A DNA stretch of 64,000 nt from Nevskia sp. (GCA_019689635.1 JADGHB010000004.1:1-64000); one strand, 5' to 3'; shown: positions 46,684 through 57,182, counted from the first letter of the stretch. Notes: generated by a model not told the origin, from the letters alone. Program-made: numbers and translations.

Positions 46684-47430
46684 ATGAAAGTGCTGGTCAG
46701 CGTCAAACGCGTGGTGGATTACAACGTGCGCATCCAGGTCAAGCCGGACGGCTCCGGCGTGATGACCGAGGGCGTCAAGATGAGCATGAATCCCTTCGAC
46801 GAGATCGCCATGGAAGAGGCGGTGCGGCTGCGCGAGAAGGGCAAGGTCACCGAGATCGTCGCCGTCACCGTCGGCGGCGCCAAGTGCGAGGAGACCTTGC
46901 GCACGGCGCTGGCTTTCGGCGCCGACCGCGCGATTCATGTCAAAGAGGAAGGTGAACTGCAGCCGCTCACGGTCGCCAAGGCCTTGGCCGCGGTGTTCAA
47001 GAAGGAGGACGCCCGGCTTTTCCTGCTGGGCAAGCAGGCCATCGACGACGACGCCAACCAGACCGGCCAGATGGTCGCCGGGCTGCTGGAGCTGCCGCAG
47101 GCCACGTTCGCTTCCAAGATCGAGCTCGACGGGACGCGGGCGAAAGTCACGCGCGAAGTGGACGCCGGCCTGGAAACGCTGGAGGTCGATCTGCCGGCCG
47201 TGGTGACCACCGACCTGCGCCTGAACGAGCCGCGCTACCTCAAGCTGCCGGACATCATGAAGGCCAAGAAAAAGCCCATCGAGGCAGTGACGCTGGCCGA
47301 GCTGGGCGTGACGCCGGGTGCGGCGCTCAAGACGCTCAAGACCGCCCCGCCGCCCAAGCGCAGCAAGGGCGTGATGCTCAAGACGGTCGATGAACTGGTG
47401 TCGGCCCTGAAAGCCAAGGGCCTGGTTTGA
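46684..47430 (+). CDS. etfB: Electron transfer flavoprotein, beta subunit
   Basis: 248 residues starting MKVLVSVKRVVDYNVRIQV, with MSMNPFDEIAMEEA and QAIDDDANQTGQMVAGLL, which are typical of AMP-binding EtfB of the beta-oxidation type. It carries electrons from acyl-CoA dehydrogenases to ETF-QO together with EtfA. GAAGGAG lies upstream of the ATG. Confidence 0.97.
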   Translation: MKVLVSVKRVVDYNVRIQVKPDGSGVMTEGVKMSMNPFDEIAMEEAVRLREKGKVTEIVAVTVGGAKCEETLRTALAFGADRAIHVKEEGELQPLTVAKALAAVFKKEDARLFLLGKQAIDDDANQTGQMVAGLLELPQATFASKIELDGTRAKVTREVDAGLETLEVDLPAVVTTDLRLNEPRYLKLPDIMKAKKKPIEAVTLAELGVTPGAALKTLKTAPPPKRSKGVMLKTVDELVSALKAKGLV

Positions 47431-47489
47431 ATCCCAAGCAGTAGCGGCGGACCGGATTACGGCCGACGCAAAGAATCGAGAGAGAATCC

Positions 47490-48431
<942 letters not shown>

Positions 48432-48450
48432 GCGTTCGGCAGTGAATCCA

Positions 48451-48478
48451 GCGAAGGCCGGATGCGTCCGGCCTTCGC
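48451..48478 (+). terminator. Hairpin after etfA
   Basis: GCGAAGGCCGGA, loop TGCG, then TCCGGCCTTCGC: a perfect 12-bp stem 19 bases after the etfA stop. Only CGTTCT follows, so it lacks a strong T-run; it may be a weak terminator or attenuator before the next gene. Confidence 0.5.
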
Positions 48479-48498
48479 CGTTCTGGGAGATCGAAAAC

Positions 48499-49371
48499 AT
48501 GCCTTACCGATCCGTTTTTCGCCCCGGCCTGTTCGCGGGCCAGACCATCGTCGTCACCGGCGCCGGGTCCGGCATCGGCCGCTGCACGGCGCACGAGCTG
48601 GCCGCGCTCGGCGCGCACGTGGTGCTCACCGGCCGCAAGCCGGAAAAACTGGAGCGCGTGGCCGCGGAGATTCGCGAGGACGGCGGCGCGTGCTCGCACC
48701 GGGCTTTCGACATCCGCGACGAGGACGCCGTGAAAAGCAGCGTCGCGGCGATCGTCGCCGAACGCGGCGCGATCCACGGACTGGTCAACAACGCCGGCGG
48801 CCAGTTCCCCGCGCCGCTGGCGGCGATCTCCAAGAAAGGCTGGGACGCCGTGGTGGCGAACAACCTGACCGGCGGCTTCCTGGTCGCGCGCGAAGCGTTC
48901 AACCAGTCGATGAAGAACACCGGCGGCGCGATCGTGAACCTCATCGCCGACATGTGGGGCGGCATGCCGGGCATGGGCCATTCCGGCGCGGCGCGCGCCG
49001 GCATGCTCAACTTCACCGAAACCGCGGCCGTGGAGTGGGCCTGCTACGGCGTGCGCGTGAATGCCGTGGCGCCCGGCTGGATCGCCTCCAGCGGCATGGA
49101 TCATTACGACCCGGCCTTCGCCAAGGACGTCATTCCCAGGCTGCGTCAGGCCGTGCCCTTGAAGCGCCTGGGCGAGGAAGCCGAGGTGAGCGCCGCCATC
49201 GTGTTCCTGCTCTCGGAAGCGGCGGCTTACATCAGCGGCGCCTGCCTCAACGTGGACGGCGCGTCCTCGCGCAATTCGCGCATCTTCCCGCTCCTCGAGC
49301 ACGCGCGGTCCCGGCCGTTCACCGGATTCCACCGGGCCGTGAAGCCCAAAGCGCTCGATTCCTCGGCATAG
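48499..49371 (+). CDS. atuB: AtuB-like short-chain dehydrogenase
   Basis: 290 residues starting MPYRSVFRPGLFAGQTIVV, with cofactor motif TGAGSGIG and NNAGG. The usual Tyr of the YxxxK active site is not evident: the aligned stretch reads MGHSGAARAGMLN. ADMWGGMPGMGHSGAARAG resembles the AtuB type of Pseudomonas as I recall it. It is the first gene of the atu-like block, just after etfA. A role in citronellol/citronellal oxidation or another step of that pathway is inferred from context. Confidence 0.75.
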   Translation: MPYRSVFRPGLFAGQTIVVTGAGSGIGRCTAHELAALGAHVVLTGRKPEKLERVAAEIREDGGACSHRAFDIRDEDAVKSSVAAIVAERGAIHGLVNNAGGQFPAPLAAISKKGWDAVVANNLTGGFLVAREAFNQSMKNTGGAIVNLIADMWGGMPGMGHSGAARAGMLNFTETAAVEWACYGVRVNAVAPGWIASSGMDHYDPAFAKDVIPRLRQAVPLKRLGEEAEVSAAIVFLLSEAAAYISGACLNVDGASSRNSRIFPLLEHARSRPFTGFHRAVKPKALDSSA

Positions 49372-49522
49372 CGGTGCCGGCGGGGCGGGATTCCCCACCC
49401 GCGACGCCGCCCGCGAAACGCAAGCCGGGCGCGCGCATCGGACTCCTGCGGAGACGTCGGCGGCAGCTCAGGCCAGGGGCGCCCGACCACGAAGCGCCGC
49501 GGGCGCGCCGTTCTGCGGGGCG

Positions 49523-50158
49523 CTACGCTCGCGCGACCGAGCGGCTGCGCGGAGGCCGACTCACCGCGCGCACGCAGAACTCGGCGATGGCCGCGATGCG
49601 CCGTTCCGGATCCTTGATGCGCTGGCGCGCGTGTCGCAAGGGGCCGATCAAGGCTTCGGTATAAGCGCCGACGATGCACGAGGCGCTCGCCTCCACGTCC
49701 TGCGCCGGGAATTCGCCGCTGGCGATGCCTTCTTTCAAGATCGCCTTGAACACGGCGCTCAACTTCCGGCGCGCCTGGATGCGCGCGGCGTCCACCTCGG
49801 CCTCGGCCGGTTCGGCGATGAAGGCATAGGCGAGGTTGGGGCCGGTGAGCGCGCGGCGCGTGAAACACGCGACCGCCGCGTAAAGCCGTTGCCGCGCGCT
49901 GCCGGGGCCGCGGCGGATTTCCTGGAGCAGCTCGATCTCGCGTTGCACGGCCTCGCGCAAGGCCTCGACCAGCAGCTCGGATTTGGAGCGGAAGTAGCGG
50001 TAGATCATGCCGGTGGAGACGCCGGCGGTCTCGGCCACGGCGGCGATCTGTGCCGCGCGCAACCCTCCTGCGGCGACGCGCTGGCGGGTCGCGGCCAGGA
50101 TCCGGCGGCGATTGTTCGCCAGCCGTTTTTCCATCAACGCGGATCGCCGGTACGCCAT
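49523..50158 (-). CDS. atuR: TetR-family repressor, AtuR-like
   Basis: 211 residues starting MAYRRSALMEKRLANNRRR. The DNA-binding helix-turn-helix reads AAVAETAGVSTGMIYRYFRSKSELL, the classical TetR signature. It is divergent from atuC across about 100 bases, as is common for a repressor of an acyl-CoA pathway; atuR plays this role in Pseudomonas. The name rests on position rather than on sequence. The frame extends 22 codons further upstream into the control region. Confidence 0.75.
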   Translation of the reverse strand: MAYRRSALMEKRLANNRRRILAATRQRVAAGGLRAAQIAAVAETAGVSTGMIYRYFRSKSELLVEALREAVQREIELLQEIRRGPGSARQRLYAAVACFTRRALTGPNLAYAFIAEPAEAEVDAARIQARRKLSAVFKAILKEGIASGEFPAQDVEASASCIVGAYTEALIGPLRHARQRIKDPERRIAAIAEFCVRAVSRPPRSRSVARA

Positions 50159-50185
50159 CGATCGAATGAGCGACGTTTCAAGGAA

Positions 50186-50199
50186 TGAATGATACTTCA
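50186..50199. promoter_or_regulatory. Possible TetR operator between atuR and atuC
   Basis: TGAATGATACTTCA is a TGAA-N6-TTCA inverted repeat in the unusually AT-rich spacer between the divergent genes. TetR-family sites are of this kind, but it is short and could be chance. Confidence 0.3.
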
Positions 50200-50259
50200 C
50201 TTCTTTTCCGGAGTGGATTAGCATCCTCGCTCCGTCGCCCGTCTGGAAGTGCGCGTGCC

Positions 50260-51885
50260 ATGCCCGCCATCGAGTCCAAAATTTCCACGGCCAGCGCCCA
50301 GTTCAAGCAGAACCGCGCAGACATGTTGCGTCTGATCGCCGAGTTCCGCGCGATCGAAGCCAAAGGCCGCGCCGAGGAGGAAAGCAAGCGCGAGCGCTTT
50401 CACCAGCGCGGTCAGATGCTGCCGCGCGAGCGCGTCCACTTGATGCTCGATCGCGGCTCGCCCTGGCTGGAGCTGGCCACGCTCGCCGGTTACAAGCATC
50501 ACGACGACAAGGATGGCGCGCTCGCCGGCGGCAACACCATCATGGGCATCGGCTACGTGGCCGGCGTGCGCTGCATGGTCACGGCCAGCAACTTCGCCAT
50601 CAAGGGCGGCACCATGACGCCCTGGGGCGTGCAGAAGACGCTGCGCATCCAGGAGATCGCGCTACAGCAGAAGCTGCCCTGCGTGTCGATGATCGAGTCG
50701 GGCGGAGCCAACCTGCTCTACCAGGCCGAGGTGTTCATTCCCGGCGGCAAGACGTTCGCCAACCAGGCGCGTTTGTCGGCGGCGGGCATTCCGCAGATCA
50801 CGGTGGTCCACGGTTCAAGCACGGCCGGCGGCGCCTACATGCCCGGCTTGTCGGATTACGTGGTGATGGTGCGCAAGCGCGCCAAGGTTTTTCTGGCCGG
50901 GCCACCGCTGCTGCGCGCGGCCACTGGCGAGATCGCCACCGACGAGGATCTGGGTGGCGCAGAGATGCACTGCCAGATCGCCGGCACCAGCGAGTTTCTG
51001 GCCGAGGATGACGCCGACGGCATTCGCCTGGCGCGGGAGATCGTCAGAAGCCTCGACTGGAACCGGCAGCGGCCGAAGCTCGCGCTGCGCGAAGTGCGCG
51101 CGCCGCTGTACGACATCGACGAGCTGTGCGGCGTGGTGCCGGTGGACTATCGCAAGCCCTACGACTGCCGCGAAGTGATCGCGCGCATCGTGGACGGCAG
51201 CGAGTTCCTCGACTTCAAGTACGAATACGACCAGCAAACCATCTGTGGCCGTGCCGCGATCCACGGCCACGCGGTGGGCATCATCGGCAACAACGGCCCC
51301 ATCACCACGCGCGGCGCGACCAAGGCCGGGCAGTTCATCCAGCTCTGCTGCCAGGCCGACCTGCCCATCGTGTACCTGATGAACACCACCGGCTACATGG
51401 TGGGCAGCGAGTCCGAGCAGGGGGGCATCGTCAAGCACGGCAGCAAAATGATCCAGGCGGTGGCCAACGCCACGGTGCCGCAGCTGACGATCGTCATCGG
51501 CGGCTCCTTCGGCGCGGGCAACTACGGCATGTGCGGGCGCGGCTTCGGACCGGATTTCATCTTCGCCTGGCCCAATTCGCGCACTTCGGTGATGGGCGGC
51601 GAGCAGGCGGCCAAAGTCATGAGCCTCATCACGCGCGAGAAGTGGCTCAAGGAAGGCCGCAGCATCGGCGAGGCCGAGGAAAAGCAGCTCGCCGCGATCG
51701 AGCAGAACATCATCAAGCAGTTCGACCGCGAGTCCAACGCCTTCGCCGCGACCGCGCGTCTGTTCGACGACGGGTTGATCGATCCGCGCGACACGCGCCG
51801 CGTGCTGGGCTATTGCCTGTCGATCTGCCGCGAGGCGCGCGCGCGGACGGTGCGACCCAATACCTTCGGCGTGGCGCGGTTTTGA
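50260..51885 (+). CDS. atuC: Geranyl-CoA carboxylase, beta (carboxyltransferase) subunit
   Basis: 541 residues of the acyl-CoA carboxylase beta family: ESGGANLLYQAEVFIPGGKTFANQARLSAAGIPQI, VHGSSTAGGAYMPGLSDYVVMV and GSFGAGNYGMCGRGFGPDFIFAWPNSRTSVMGG. AtuC-like traits versus methylcrotonyl-CoA carboxylase are LAGYKHHDDKDG and the NFAIKGGTMTPWG region. With AtuF it carboxylates a branched 2-enoyl-CoA at the methyl carbon. A methylcrotonyl-CoA substrate (leucine degradation) cannot be excluded. Confidence 0.82.
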   Translation: MPAIESKISTASAQFKQNRADMLRLIAEFRAIEAKGRAEEESKRERFHQRGQMLPRERVHLMLDRGSPWLELATLAGYKHHDDKDGALAGGNTIMGIGYVAGVRCMVTASNFAIKGGTMTPWGVQKTLRIQEIALQQKLPCVSMIESGGANLLYQAEVFIPGGKTFANQARLSAAGIPQITVVHGSSTAGGAYMPGLSDYVVMVRKRAKVFLAGPPLLRAATGEIATDEDLGGAEMHCQIAGTSEFLAEDDADGIRLAREIVRSLDWNRQRPKLALREVRAPLYDIDELCGVVPVDYRKPYDCREVIARIVDGSEFLDFKYEYDQQTICGRAAIHGHAVGIIGNNGPITTRGATKAGQFIQLCCQADLPIVYLMNTTGYMVGSESEQGGIVKHGSKMIQAVANATVPQLTIVIGGSFGAGNYGMCGRGFGPDFIFAWPNSRTSVMGGEQAAKVMSLITREKWLKEGRSIGEAEEKQLAAIEQNIIKQFDRESNAFAATARLFDDGLIDPRDTRRVLGYCLSICREARARTVRPNTFGVARF

Positions 51886-51900
51886 ACGGAGACCATCATC

Positions 51901-53067
51901 ATGCTTCTCAGCCACGAACACCGGCAGCTCTTCGACACCACGCGCAAGTTCGTCGAGACCGAACTCAATCCGCAGGTGGCGCAGTGGGAGCGCGAGGGCC
52001 GATGGCCGGCGCACGAGATCTTGAAGAAGATGGGCGCGCTGGGCCTGCTCGGCATCAACAAACCGACCGAAGTCGGCGGATTGGGGCTGGACTACTCCTA
52101 CCAGGTGGCTTTCGCCGAAGCGCTGGGTCATTGCAAGTGCGGCGCCTTGCCGATGGCGATCGGCGTCCAGACCGACATGGCCACGCCGGCATTGACGCGT
52201 TACGGCTCGGACGAGCTGAAAGAAAACTACTTGAAACCGGCCATCGCGGGCGAGCAGGTCGCGGCGATCGGGGTGTCCGAGCCGGGCGCCGGCAGCGACG
52301 TCGCCGGCATCAGAACCCGAGCGCGCCGCGTCGGGGGCGACTACGTGATCGACGGCCAGAAGATGTGGATCACCAACGGCACTCAGGCCGACTGGATCTG
52401 TCTTTTGGCGAACACCTCAGAAGATGATGCAAACCGGCACGGCAACAAGAGCCTGATCGTCGTGCCGCTGGACGCCAAAGGCATCGACCGCCGCACCAAG
52501 CTCGACAAGCTCGGCCAGCGCGCCAGCGACACCGCCATCGTTTTCTTCGACGGCGTGCGGGTACCGGCTCGCAACCTGATCGGCGAAGAAGGCCGCGGCT
52601 TCGTCTACCAGATGCAGCAGTTCCAGGAAGAGCGCTTGTTCCTGTCGGCCAGCATCCTGTGCGCGATGGAGCGCGTGCTGGAGGACACCGCGACCTACAC
52701 CCGGCAGCGCCAGGCTTTCGGTCAGGCCATCCTCGACAACCAGTACGTGCACTTCCGTCTGTCCGAACTCAAGACCGAGCTGGAAGCCACGCGCGCGCTG
52801 GTGTGGCGCGCCACCGAGGCGCTGGTGGCCGGCGAGGACGTGACGCTGCTGGCTTCGATGGCGAAGCTCAAGTCCGCGCGTCTGGCCCGCGAGCTCACCG
52901 ACGCCTGTCTGCAGTTCTGGGGCGGGCAGGGTTACATGTGGGAGTCCACGGTCGCGCAGTTTTATCGCGATTTGCGGCTGCACTCCATCGGCGGCGGCGC
53001 CGACGAGGTGATGCTGGGCATCATTGCCAAGCGCCTGGGATACGTCGGCCAGAAGAAATCTCCTTGA
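51901..53067 (+). CDS. atuD: Acyl-CoA dehydrogenase, citronellyl-CoA type
   Basis: 388 residues. Family motifs: AIGVSEPGAGSDVAGIRTRA, MWITNGTQADW, LGQRASDTA. The catalytic base is placed on the helix-G glutamate (QFQEERLFLS), because the usual IYEGT base position reads IGGGADEV. This is the isovaleryl/long-chain branched-acid arrangement, in line with a citronellyl-CoA or isovaleryl-CoA substrate. Electrons go to the ETF encoded upstream. It starts 15 bases after atuC with GGAGA before the ATG. Confidence 0.85.
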   Translation: MLLSHEHRQLFDTTRKFVETELNPQVAQWEREGRWPAHEILKKMGALGLLGINKPTEVGGLGLDYSYQVAFAEALGHCKCGALPMAIGVQTDMATPALTRYGSDELKENYLKPAIAGEQVAAIGVSEPGAGSDVAGIRTRARRVGGDYVIDGQKMWITNGTQADWICLLANTSEDDANRHGNKSLIVVPLDAKGIDRRTKLDKLGQRASDTAIVFFDGVRVPARNLIGEEGRGFVYQMQQFQEERLFLSASILCAMERVLEDTATYTRQRQAFGQAILDNQYVHFRLSELKTELEATRALVWRATEALVAGEDVTLLASMAKLKSARLARELTDACLQFWGGQGYMWESTVAQFYRDLRLHSIGGGADEVMLGIIAKRLGYVGQKKSP

Positions 53068-53080
53068 GCGGAAAACGCCC

Positions 53081-53896
53081 GTGAATCTGCCTCAGACCAA
53101 AGACCTCCTGTTGTCTTTCGATGCCGGCGTGCTGCGCGTGACGCTCCATCGTCCCGAGGCGCGCAACGCCATGAGCCGCAGCCTGCTGGAGGAGCTGGGC
53201 GCGGCGTTCGATGCGGTGCGCGACGACCGCGGCGTGCGCGCCATCGTGTTGCGCGGCGTCGGCGGTCATTTCTGCGCCGGCGGCGACATGAAGGAGATGA
53301 TGACCGGCGGGCTGAAAGCGCCGGGACCCGGCGAGGCCGATCCGATCGTCGTCTACTCGCGCGCTTTCGGCACCATGCTGCGCAAGGTGGAGCGCGCGCC
53401 GGCGGTGGTGATCGCGATCTGCGAAGGCGCCGTGCTCGGCGGCGGCTTGGGCCTGGCCTGTGTTTCGGATCTCGCGCTGGCCCACGTGGATGCGAAGTTC
53501 GGCCTGCCCGAGACCACGCGCGGCCTGCCGCCGGCGCAGATCGCGCCCTTCGTGGTGGAGCGCATCGGCCTGACCCAGGCGCGCCGGCTGTGCCTGACCG
53601 CCGCGCAGTTCGACGGTCGCGAGGCGCAGCGCTTGGGAATCGTTCACGACATCTTCGCCGACCCGGCCGAGCTGGACGCCAAGCTCGCCGCGTGGCTCGA
53701 ACGGATCATGCGCTGCGCCCCGCAGGCGAACGCCATGACCAAGGACATCATCCTCAACGTCGCGCGTCAGGACCTGGATTGGGTGCTCGACGACGCGGCG
53801 AAAAAATTCGCGCAGGCGGTGCGCGGGACGGAGGCGCCCGAAGGCATCGCCGCGTTTTTGCAGAAGCGCATCCCGGCCTGGGCCAAGAATCGATGA
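53081..53896 (+). CDS. atuE: Isohexenylglutaconyl-CoA hydratase-like enoyl-CoA hydratase
   Basis: 271 residues from GTG 53081 (NLPQTKDLLLSFDAGVL). Crotonase motifs: RPEARNAMSRSLLEEL, GHFCAGGDMKEM and GAVLGGGLGLACVSDLALA. LTQARRLCLTAAQFDGREA and FLQKRIPAWA resemble AtuE as I recall it. It hydrates the carboxylated intermediate before cleavage. It starts 13 bases after atuD and overlaps atuF by ATGA. Confidence 0.8.
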   Translation: MNLPQTKDLLLSFDAGVLRVTLHRPEARNAMSRSLLEELGAAFDAVRDDRGVRAIVLRGVGGHFCAGGDMKEMMTGGLKAPGPGEADPIVVYSRAFGTMLRKVERAPAVVIAICEGAVLGGGLGLACVSDLALAHVDAKFGLPETTRGLPPAQIAPFVVERIGLTQARRLCLTAAQFDGREAQRLGIVHDIFADPAELDAKLAAWLERIMRCAPQANAMTKDIILNVARQDLDWVLDDAAKKFAQAVRGTEAPEGIAAFLQKRIPAWAKNR

Positions 53897-55887
53897 GCAA
53901 ACGTTTCGACACGGTGCTGGTCGCCAATCGCGGCGAGATCGCAGTCCGCGTGATCCGCGGCGCGAAGAAACTCGGTTATCGGACGGTGGCCGTCTATAGC
54001 GACGCCGATCGCGATGCACGGCACGTGCGCGAGGCGGACGCGGCGGTGCGCCTCGGACCCCCCCCGGCGCGCGAGTCGTACCTGGCCATCGACAAAATCA
54101 TCGCGGCCGCGCAGGCGACTGGCGCGCAAGCCATCCATCCGGGTTATGGCTTTCTCTCCGAACGCGCGGATTTTGCACGCGCTGTGCACGATGCAGGACT
54201 GGTGTTCGTCGGGCCGGATGCGGATTCGATCGAGGCCATGGGCAACAAAAGCGCCGCCAAGCGCCGCATGCTCGCCGCCGGCGTGCCTTGCGTGCCGGGT
54301 TACCAGGGCGAGGACCAAAGCGACGCAACGCTGATCGCGCAGGCGCAGAACATCGGATTACCAGTGATGATCAAGGCTGCGGCGGGCGGCGGCGGGCGCG
54401 GCATGCGTCTGGTCCACGACGCCTCGCGACTGGCCGAGAACCTCCGCTCCGCGCGCTCCGAGGCCACCAATGCCTTCGGCAGCGGCGAGCTCTTGATCGA
54501 GAAGGCCGTGGTCGAGGCGCGCCACGTCGAAATCCAGGTGTTCGGCGACCGCCACGGCAAGGTGGTGCATCTGGGCGAGCGCGATTGCTCGATTCAGCGC
54601 CGCAACCAGAAGGTCGTCGAGGAAACGCCGAGTCCGGCGGTGGACGAGGCGCTGCGCGCGAAGATGGGCGCCGCGGCGGTCGCGGCGGCCAGGGCGGTCC
54701 ACTACGTCGGCGCCGGCACGGTGGAATTCCTGCTCGCGCCCGACGGGCATTTCTATTTCCTGGAAATGAACACGCGCCTGCAGGTCGAACATCCGGTGAC
54801 CGAGTGCGTGTATGGCGTGGATCTGGTCGAGTGGCAGTTGCGCGTCGCCCAAGGCGAGCCCTTGCCGCTGGACCAGGACGAAATCCTGGCGCGCCGCCAC
54901 GGCCACGCGATCGAAGTGCGCCTGTGCACCGAGGATCCGCGACGCAATTACCTGCCGCAAACCGGCACGGTCTTGCGCTGGCGCGCGCCGCAGGGCGAGG
55001 GCGTGCGCGTGGACACCTATCTCGAAGACGGCGTGGTCATCGGGCCCTACTACGACTCGATGCAAGCCAAGCTCATCGCCTGGGGCGCCGATCGCGAGGC
55101 CGCGCGCCGGCGCCTGCTCAAAGCGCTGGACGACACCGTGCTGCTGGGCGTGACCTCCAACCGCGACTACCTGCGCGCGGTGCTCGCCCACGAAGCCTTC
55201 GCTTCGGGAAAGTTCAGCACCGCCTTCGTCGACCGCTATTTCCCGCAGCAACGGCTGGCCGCGGCAAAACCCGCGCCGCGCCACGTCGTGCTCGCGGCTT
55301 GCGCGCTCTACGCCGACGACGCGCGCCGGCTGGCCGCCGAGCACGGCCTGCCTGCGGAACTGATCGGCTGGCACAGCTCGCACGACTCGCCCGCGGATTT
55401 CAAGCTGCGCTGGCGCGACCAGGATGAGGCGCTGGAATTGCTGGCGCTGGGCGGCCGCGAGATCAAAGCGGAGATGGCGGGAGAAAAATTCGAACTGGAA
55501 CTGCTGTCCGCGAGCGACGGTGAATTCCGTTATCGCGTGGACGGCGCGGCGGCGCAAGCCCGCTATGCGCGCAGTGGCGACGTGCTCTGGCTCGACGCCG
55601 AGGCGGCGATCGAGACCTATCTCGATCGCACGTACGCGCCCGCGGAGATCGCGGCGCAAGGCGCCGACGGCCGTATCCTGGCCCACAGCGACGGCAAAAT
55701 CGCGGCGGTCCACGTCAAGCCGGGCGAGCGCGTGAGCAAGGGGCAGACGCTCGTGGTCCTGGAAGCGATGAAGATGGAGTTCCAGCTTGCCGCGCCCTTC
55801 GACGGTGTGGTGCAAGCCCTGAGCGTCGAAGCCGGCATGCAGGTGCGCGGGCGGCAGTTGTTGCTGGAGCTGGCGCCCGCCGAATGA
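53893..55887 (+). CDS. atuF: Geranyl-CoA carboxylase, alpha (biotin carboxylase/biotin carrier) subunit
   Basis: 664 residues. Biotin carboxylase domain: VLVANRGEIAVRVIR, IHPGYGFLSERADFA, KAAAGGGGRGMRLV and EMNTRLQVEHPVTE. The C-terminal biotin carrier motif EAMKMEF lies near residue 626. It transfers CO2 to the biotin that AtuC then uses. The start overlaps atuE (ATGA). Length matches AtuF/LiuD (about 660). Followed by a terminator shared with the opposite-strand ompA. Confidence 0.85.
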   Translation: MSKRFDTVLVANRGEIAVRVIRGAKKLGYRTVAVYSDADRDARHVREADAAVRLGPPPARESYLAIDKIIAAAQATGAQAIHPGYGFLSERADFARAVHDAGLVFVGPDADSIEAMGNKSAAKRRMLAAGVPCVPGYQGEDQSDATLIAQAQNIGLPVMIKAAAGGGGRGMRLVHDASRLAENLRSARSEATNAFGSGELLIEKAVVEARHVEIQVFGDRHGKVVHLGERDCSIQRRNQKVVEETPSPAVDEALRAKMGAAAVAAARAVHYVGAGTVEFLLAPDGHFYFLEMNTRLQVEHPVTECVYGVDLVEWQLRVAQGEPLPLDQDEILARRHGHAIEVRLCTEDPRRNYLPQTGTVLRWRAPQGEGVRVDTYLEDGVVIGPYYDSMQAKLIAWGADREAARRRLLKALDDTVLLGVTSNRDYLRAVLAHEAFASGKFSTAFVDRYFPQQRLAAAKPAPRHVVLAACALYADDARRLAAEHGLPAELIGWHSSHDSPADFKLRWRDQDEALELLALGGREIKAEMAGEKFELELLSASDGEFRYRVDGAAAQARYARSGDVLWLDAEAAIETYLDRTYAPAEIAAQGADGRILAHSDGKIAAVHVKPGERVSKGQTLVVLEAMKMEFQLAAPFDGVVQALSVEAGMQVRGRQLLLELAPAE

Positions 55888-55908
55888 GCGTCTTCGGCAG
55901 CAAGCGAT

Positions 55909-55939
55909 AAAAAGGCGCCGGAGCGGATACTCCGGCGCC
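55909..55939 (-). terminator. Terminator between atuF and ompA
   Basis: GGCGCCGGAG (55914-55923), a six-base loop, and CTCCGGCGCC (55930-55939) form a perfect 10-bp stem. On the minus strand it is followed by TTTTT, an ideal intrinsic terminator for ompA. On the plus strand there is no T-run, so its effect on the atu operon is less certain. Confidence 0.8.
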
Positions 55940-55958
55940 CGGATTGCCCGTTCGAGCG

Positions 55959-57182
55959 CTATTTCTTCGGCGGGGCGGGTTCCTGCGCCGCGGCTTGCGA
56001 GGCTTTCGTGGAACCCTGCTCGATGACCTTGACGTGGGCCGGGGCACGCAGCACCACGAACTCCACGCGCCGGTTGAGCGCGCGTCCTTCGGCGGTCTTG
56101 TTGCTGGCCAGCGGATGGCTCGCGCCGTAGCCCTTGGCGCTCAGGGCTTCGGCCTTGACGCCTTTGGAGACGAGATAGTTTTTCACCGCCTCCGCGCGCC
56201 GCTGCGACAGCCGCCGGTTGTAGGCCGCAGGGCCGGTGGAGTCGGTGTAGCCGTCGATCTCCACGCTCAGCTCCGGCTGCGCGCTCAGCGCCCGCGCCAC
56301 CTCGTCCAGCGTCTGCCGCGCAGGGGCGGTGAGCCGGTCCGAGTCGAGCTGGAAATTGATCGAACGCAGGATCACTTTCTGCTCGACGATCCGGCAGTGC
56401 TCGTCCACCTTGAAACCGGCCGGTGGATGGCACGCGGGCTTGGCCGGAGGCGGCGGAGACGCTGGAGCCTGGGGTACGGGTGGGGGTGTCGTTTCCGCCA
56501 CCGGCTGGGGCTGGGCCGGCGTTGCGCCGAAGCGGTAGCGCAGGCCGAGCAGGACGCCGTTGCTGCGGTAGCGCGCGTCGATGGGATCGCCGGCGCCGAC
56601 CTGGAAGGCGCCGCGCTGGGTTTCCAGGTATCGCCAGTCGGCCGACAGCGTCAGCCGCGGCGTCAGCACCAAGCTCACGCCGGCGCCGCCTTGATAGGCG
56701 AACAGGGTGTCGTAGGCGCTGTCGCCGCCGAGGCCGCCGATGCTGGGATGGCGGATGGCCACGCGCGCGCCGCCGAGGCCGACGCCCAGATAGGGCTGCA
56801 CCAGGCTGAAGAAGCCGCTCGGCGCCTTGTAGTCGTACCAGAGATTGGCGAGCAGGCTGTAATTGTTCTCGAAGCCGCCGGCCGCAGCCTTGCCGAAGGA
56901 TCCGCTCACGAACTGGTCGAGGTCGTTGCGCCGGTAATCGAACTCCAGCTCGGGACGGAAACCGTTGGCGAAAGCGTAGCCGCCGTCGAGGCCGGCGACG
57001 AAGCCGTTCTTGAACGAAAAGTTGCCGAGATCGGCGCCGTCCTGCAGCCAGTCCTGCCGGCTCTGGAAATTGAGGCCAGCTTCGATGCCGGCATAGGGGC
57101 CGTCGCCGGCCTGAGCCAGCGCCGGCAGGCATGAGCTAGCGGCGCAGGCGAGACCGGCCGCGATCTTTGTCCAAGCACGCAC
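55959..57182 (-). CDS. OmpA-family outer membrane protein
   Basis: 407 residues. The start is GTG 57182 (VRAWTKIAAGLACAASS): AAGGAG is seven bases upstream and a signal peptide ends LPALAQA. The N-terminal half is an eight-strand barrel (PYAGIEAGLNFQSRQ, FVAGLDGGYAFANGF, RLTLSADWRYLE). A Pro-rich linker leads to the OmpA C-terminal peptidoglycan-binding domain (VEIDGYTDSTGPAAYNRRLSQRRAEAVK). It anchors the outer membrane to the wall. It lies opposite to the atu genes and ends at a shared terminator. Confidence 0.92.
   Translation of the reverse strand: MRAWTKIAAGLACAASSCLPALAQAGDGPYAGIEAGLNFQSRQDWLQDGADLGNFSFKNGFVAGLDGGYAFANGFRPELEFDYRRNDLDQFVSGSFGKAAAGGFENNYSLLANLWYDYKAPSGFFSLVQPYLGVGLGGARVAIRHPSIGGLGGDSAYDTLFAYQGGAGVSLVLTPRLTLSADWRYLETQRGAFQVGAGDPIDARYRSNGVLLGLRYRFGATPAQPQPVAETTPPPVPQAPASPPPPAKPACHPPAGFKVDEHCRIVEQKVILRSINFQLDSDRLTAPARQTLDEVARALSAQPELSVEIDGYTDSTGPAAYNRRLSQRRAEAVKNYLVSKGVKAEALSAKGYGASHPLASNKTAEGRALNRRVEFVVLRAPAHVKVIEQGSTKASQAAAQEPAPPKK

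Noticed and set aside
50260-55887. Calling the carboxylase set methylcrotonyl-CoA carboxylase (leucine pathway)
   Set aside because: The beta subunit, hydratase and neighbours look more like the atu set as remembered, but this is recalled sequence likeness, so the leucine reading stays possible.
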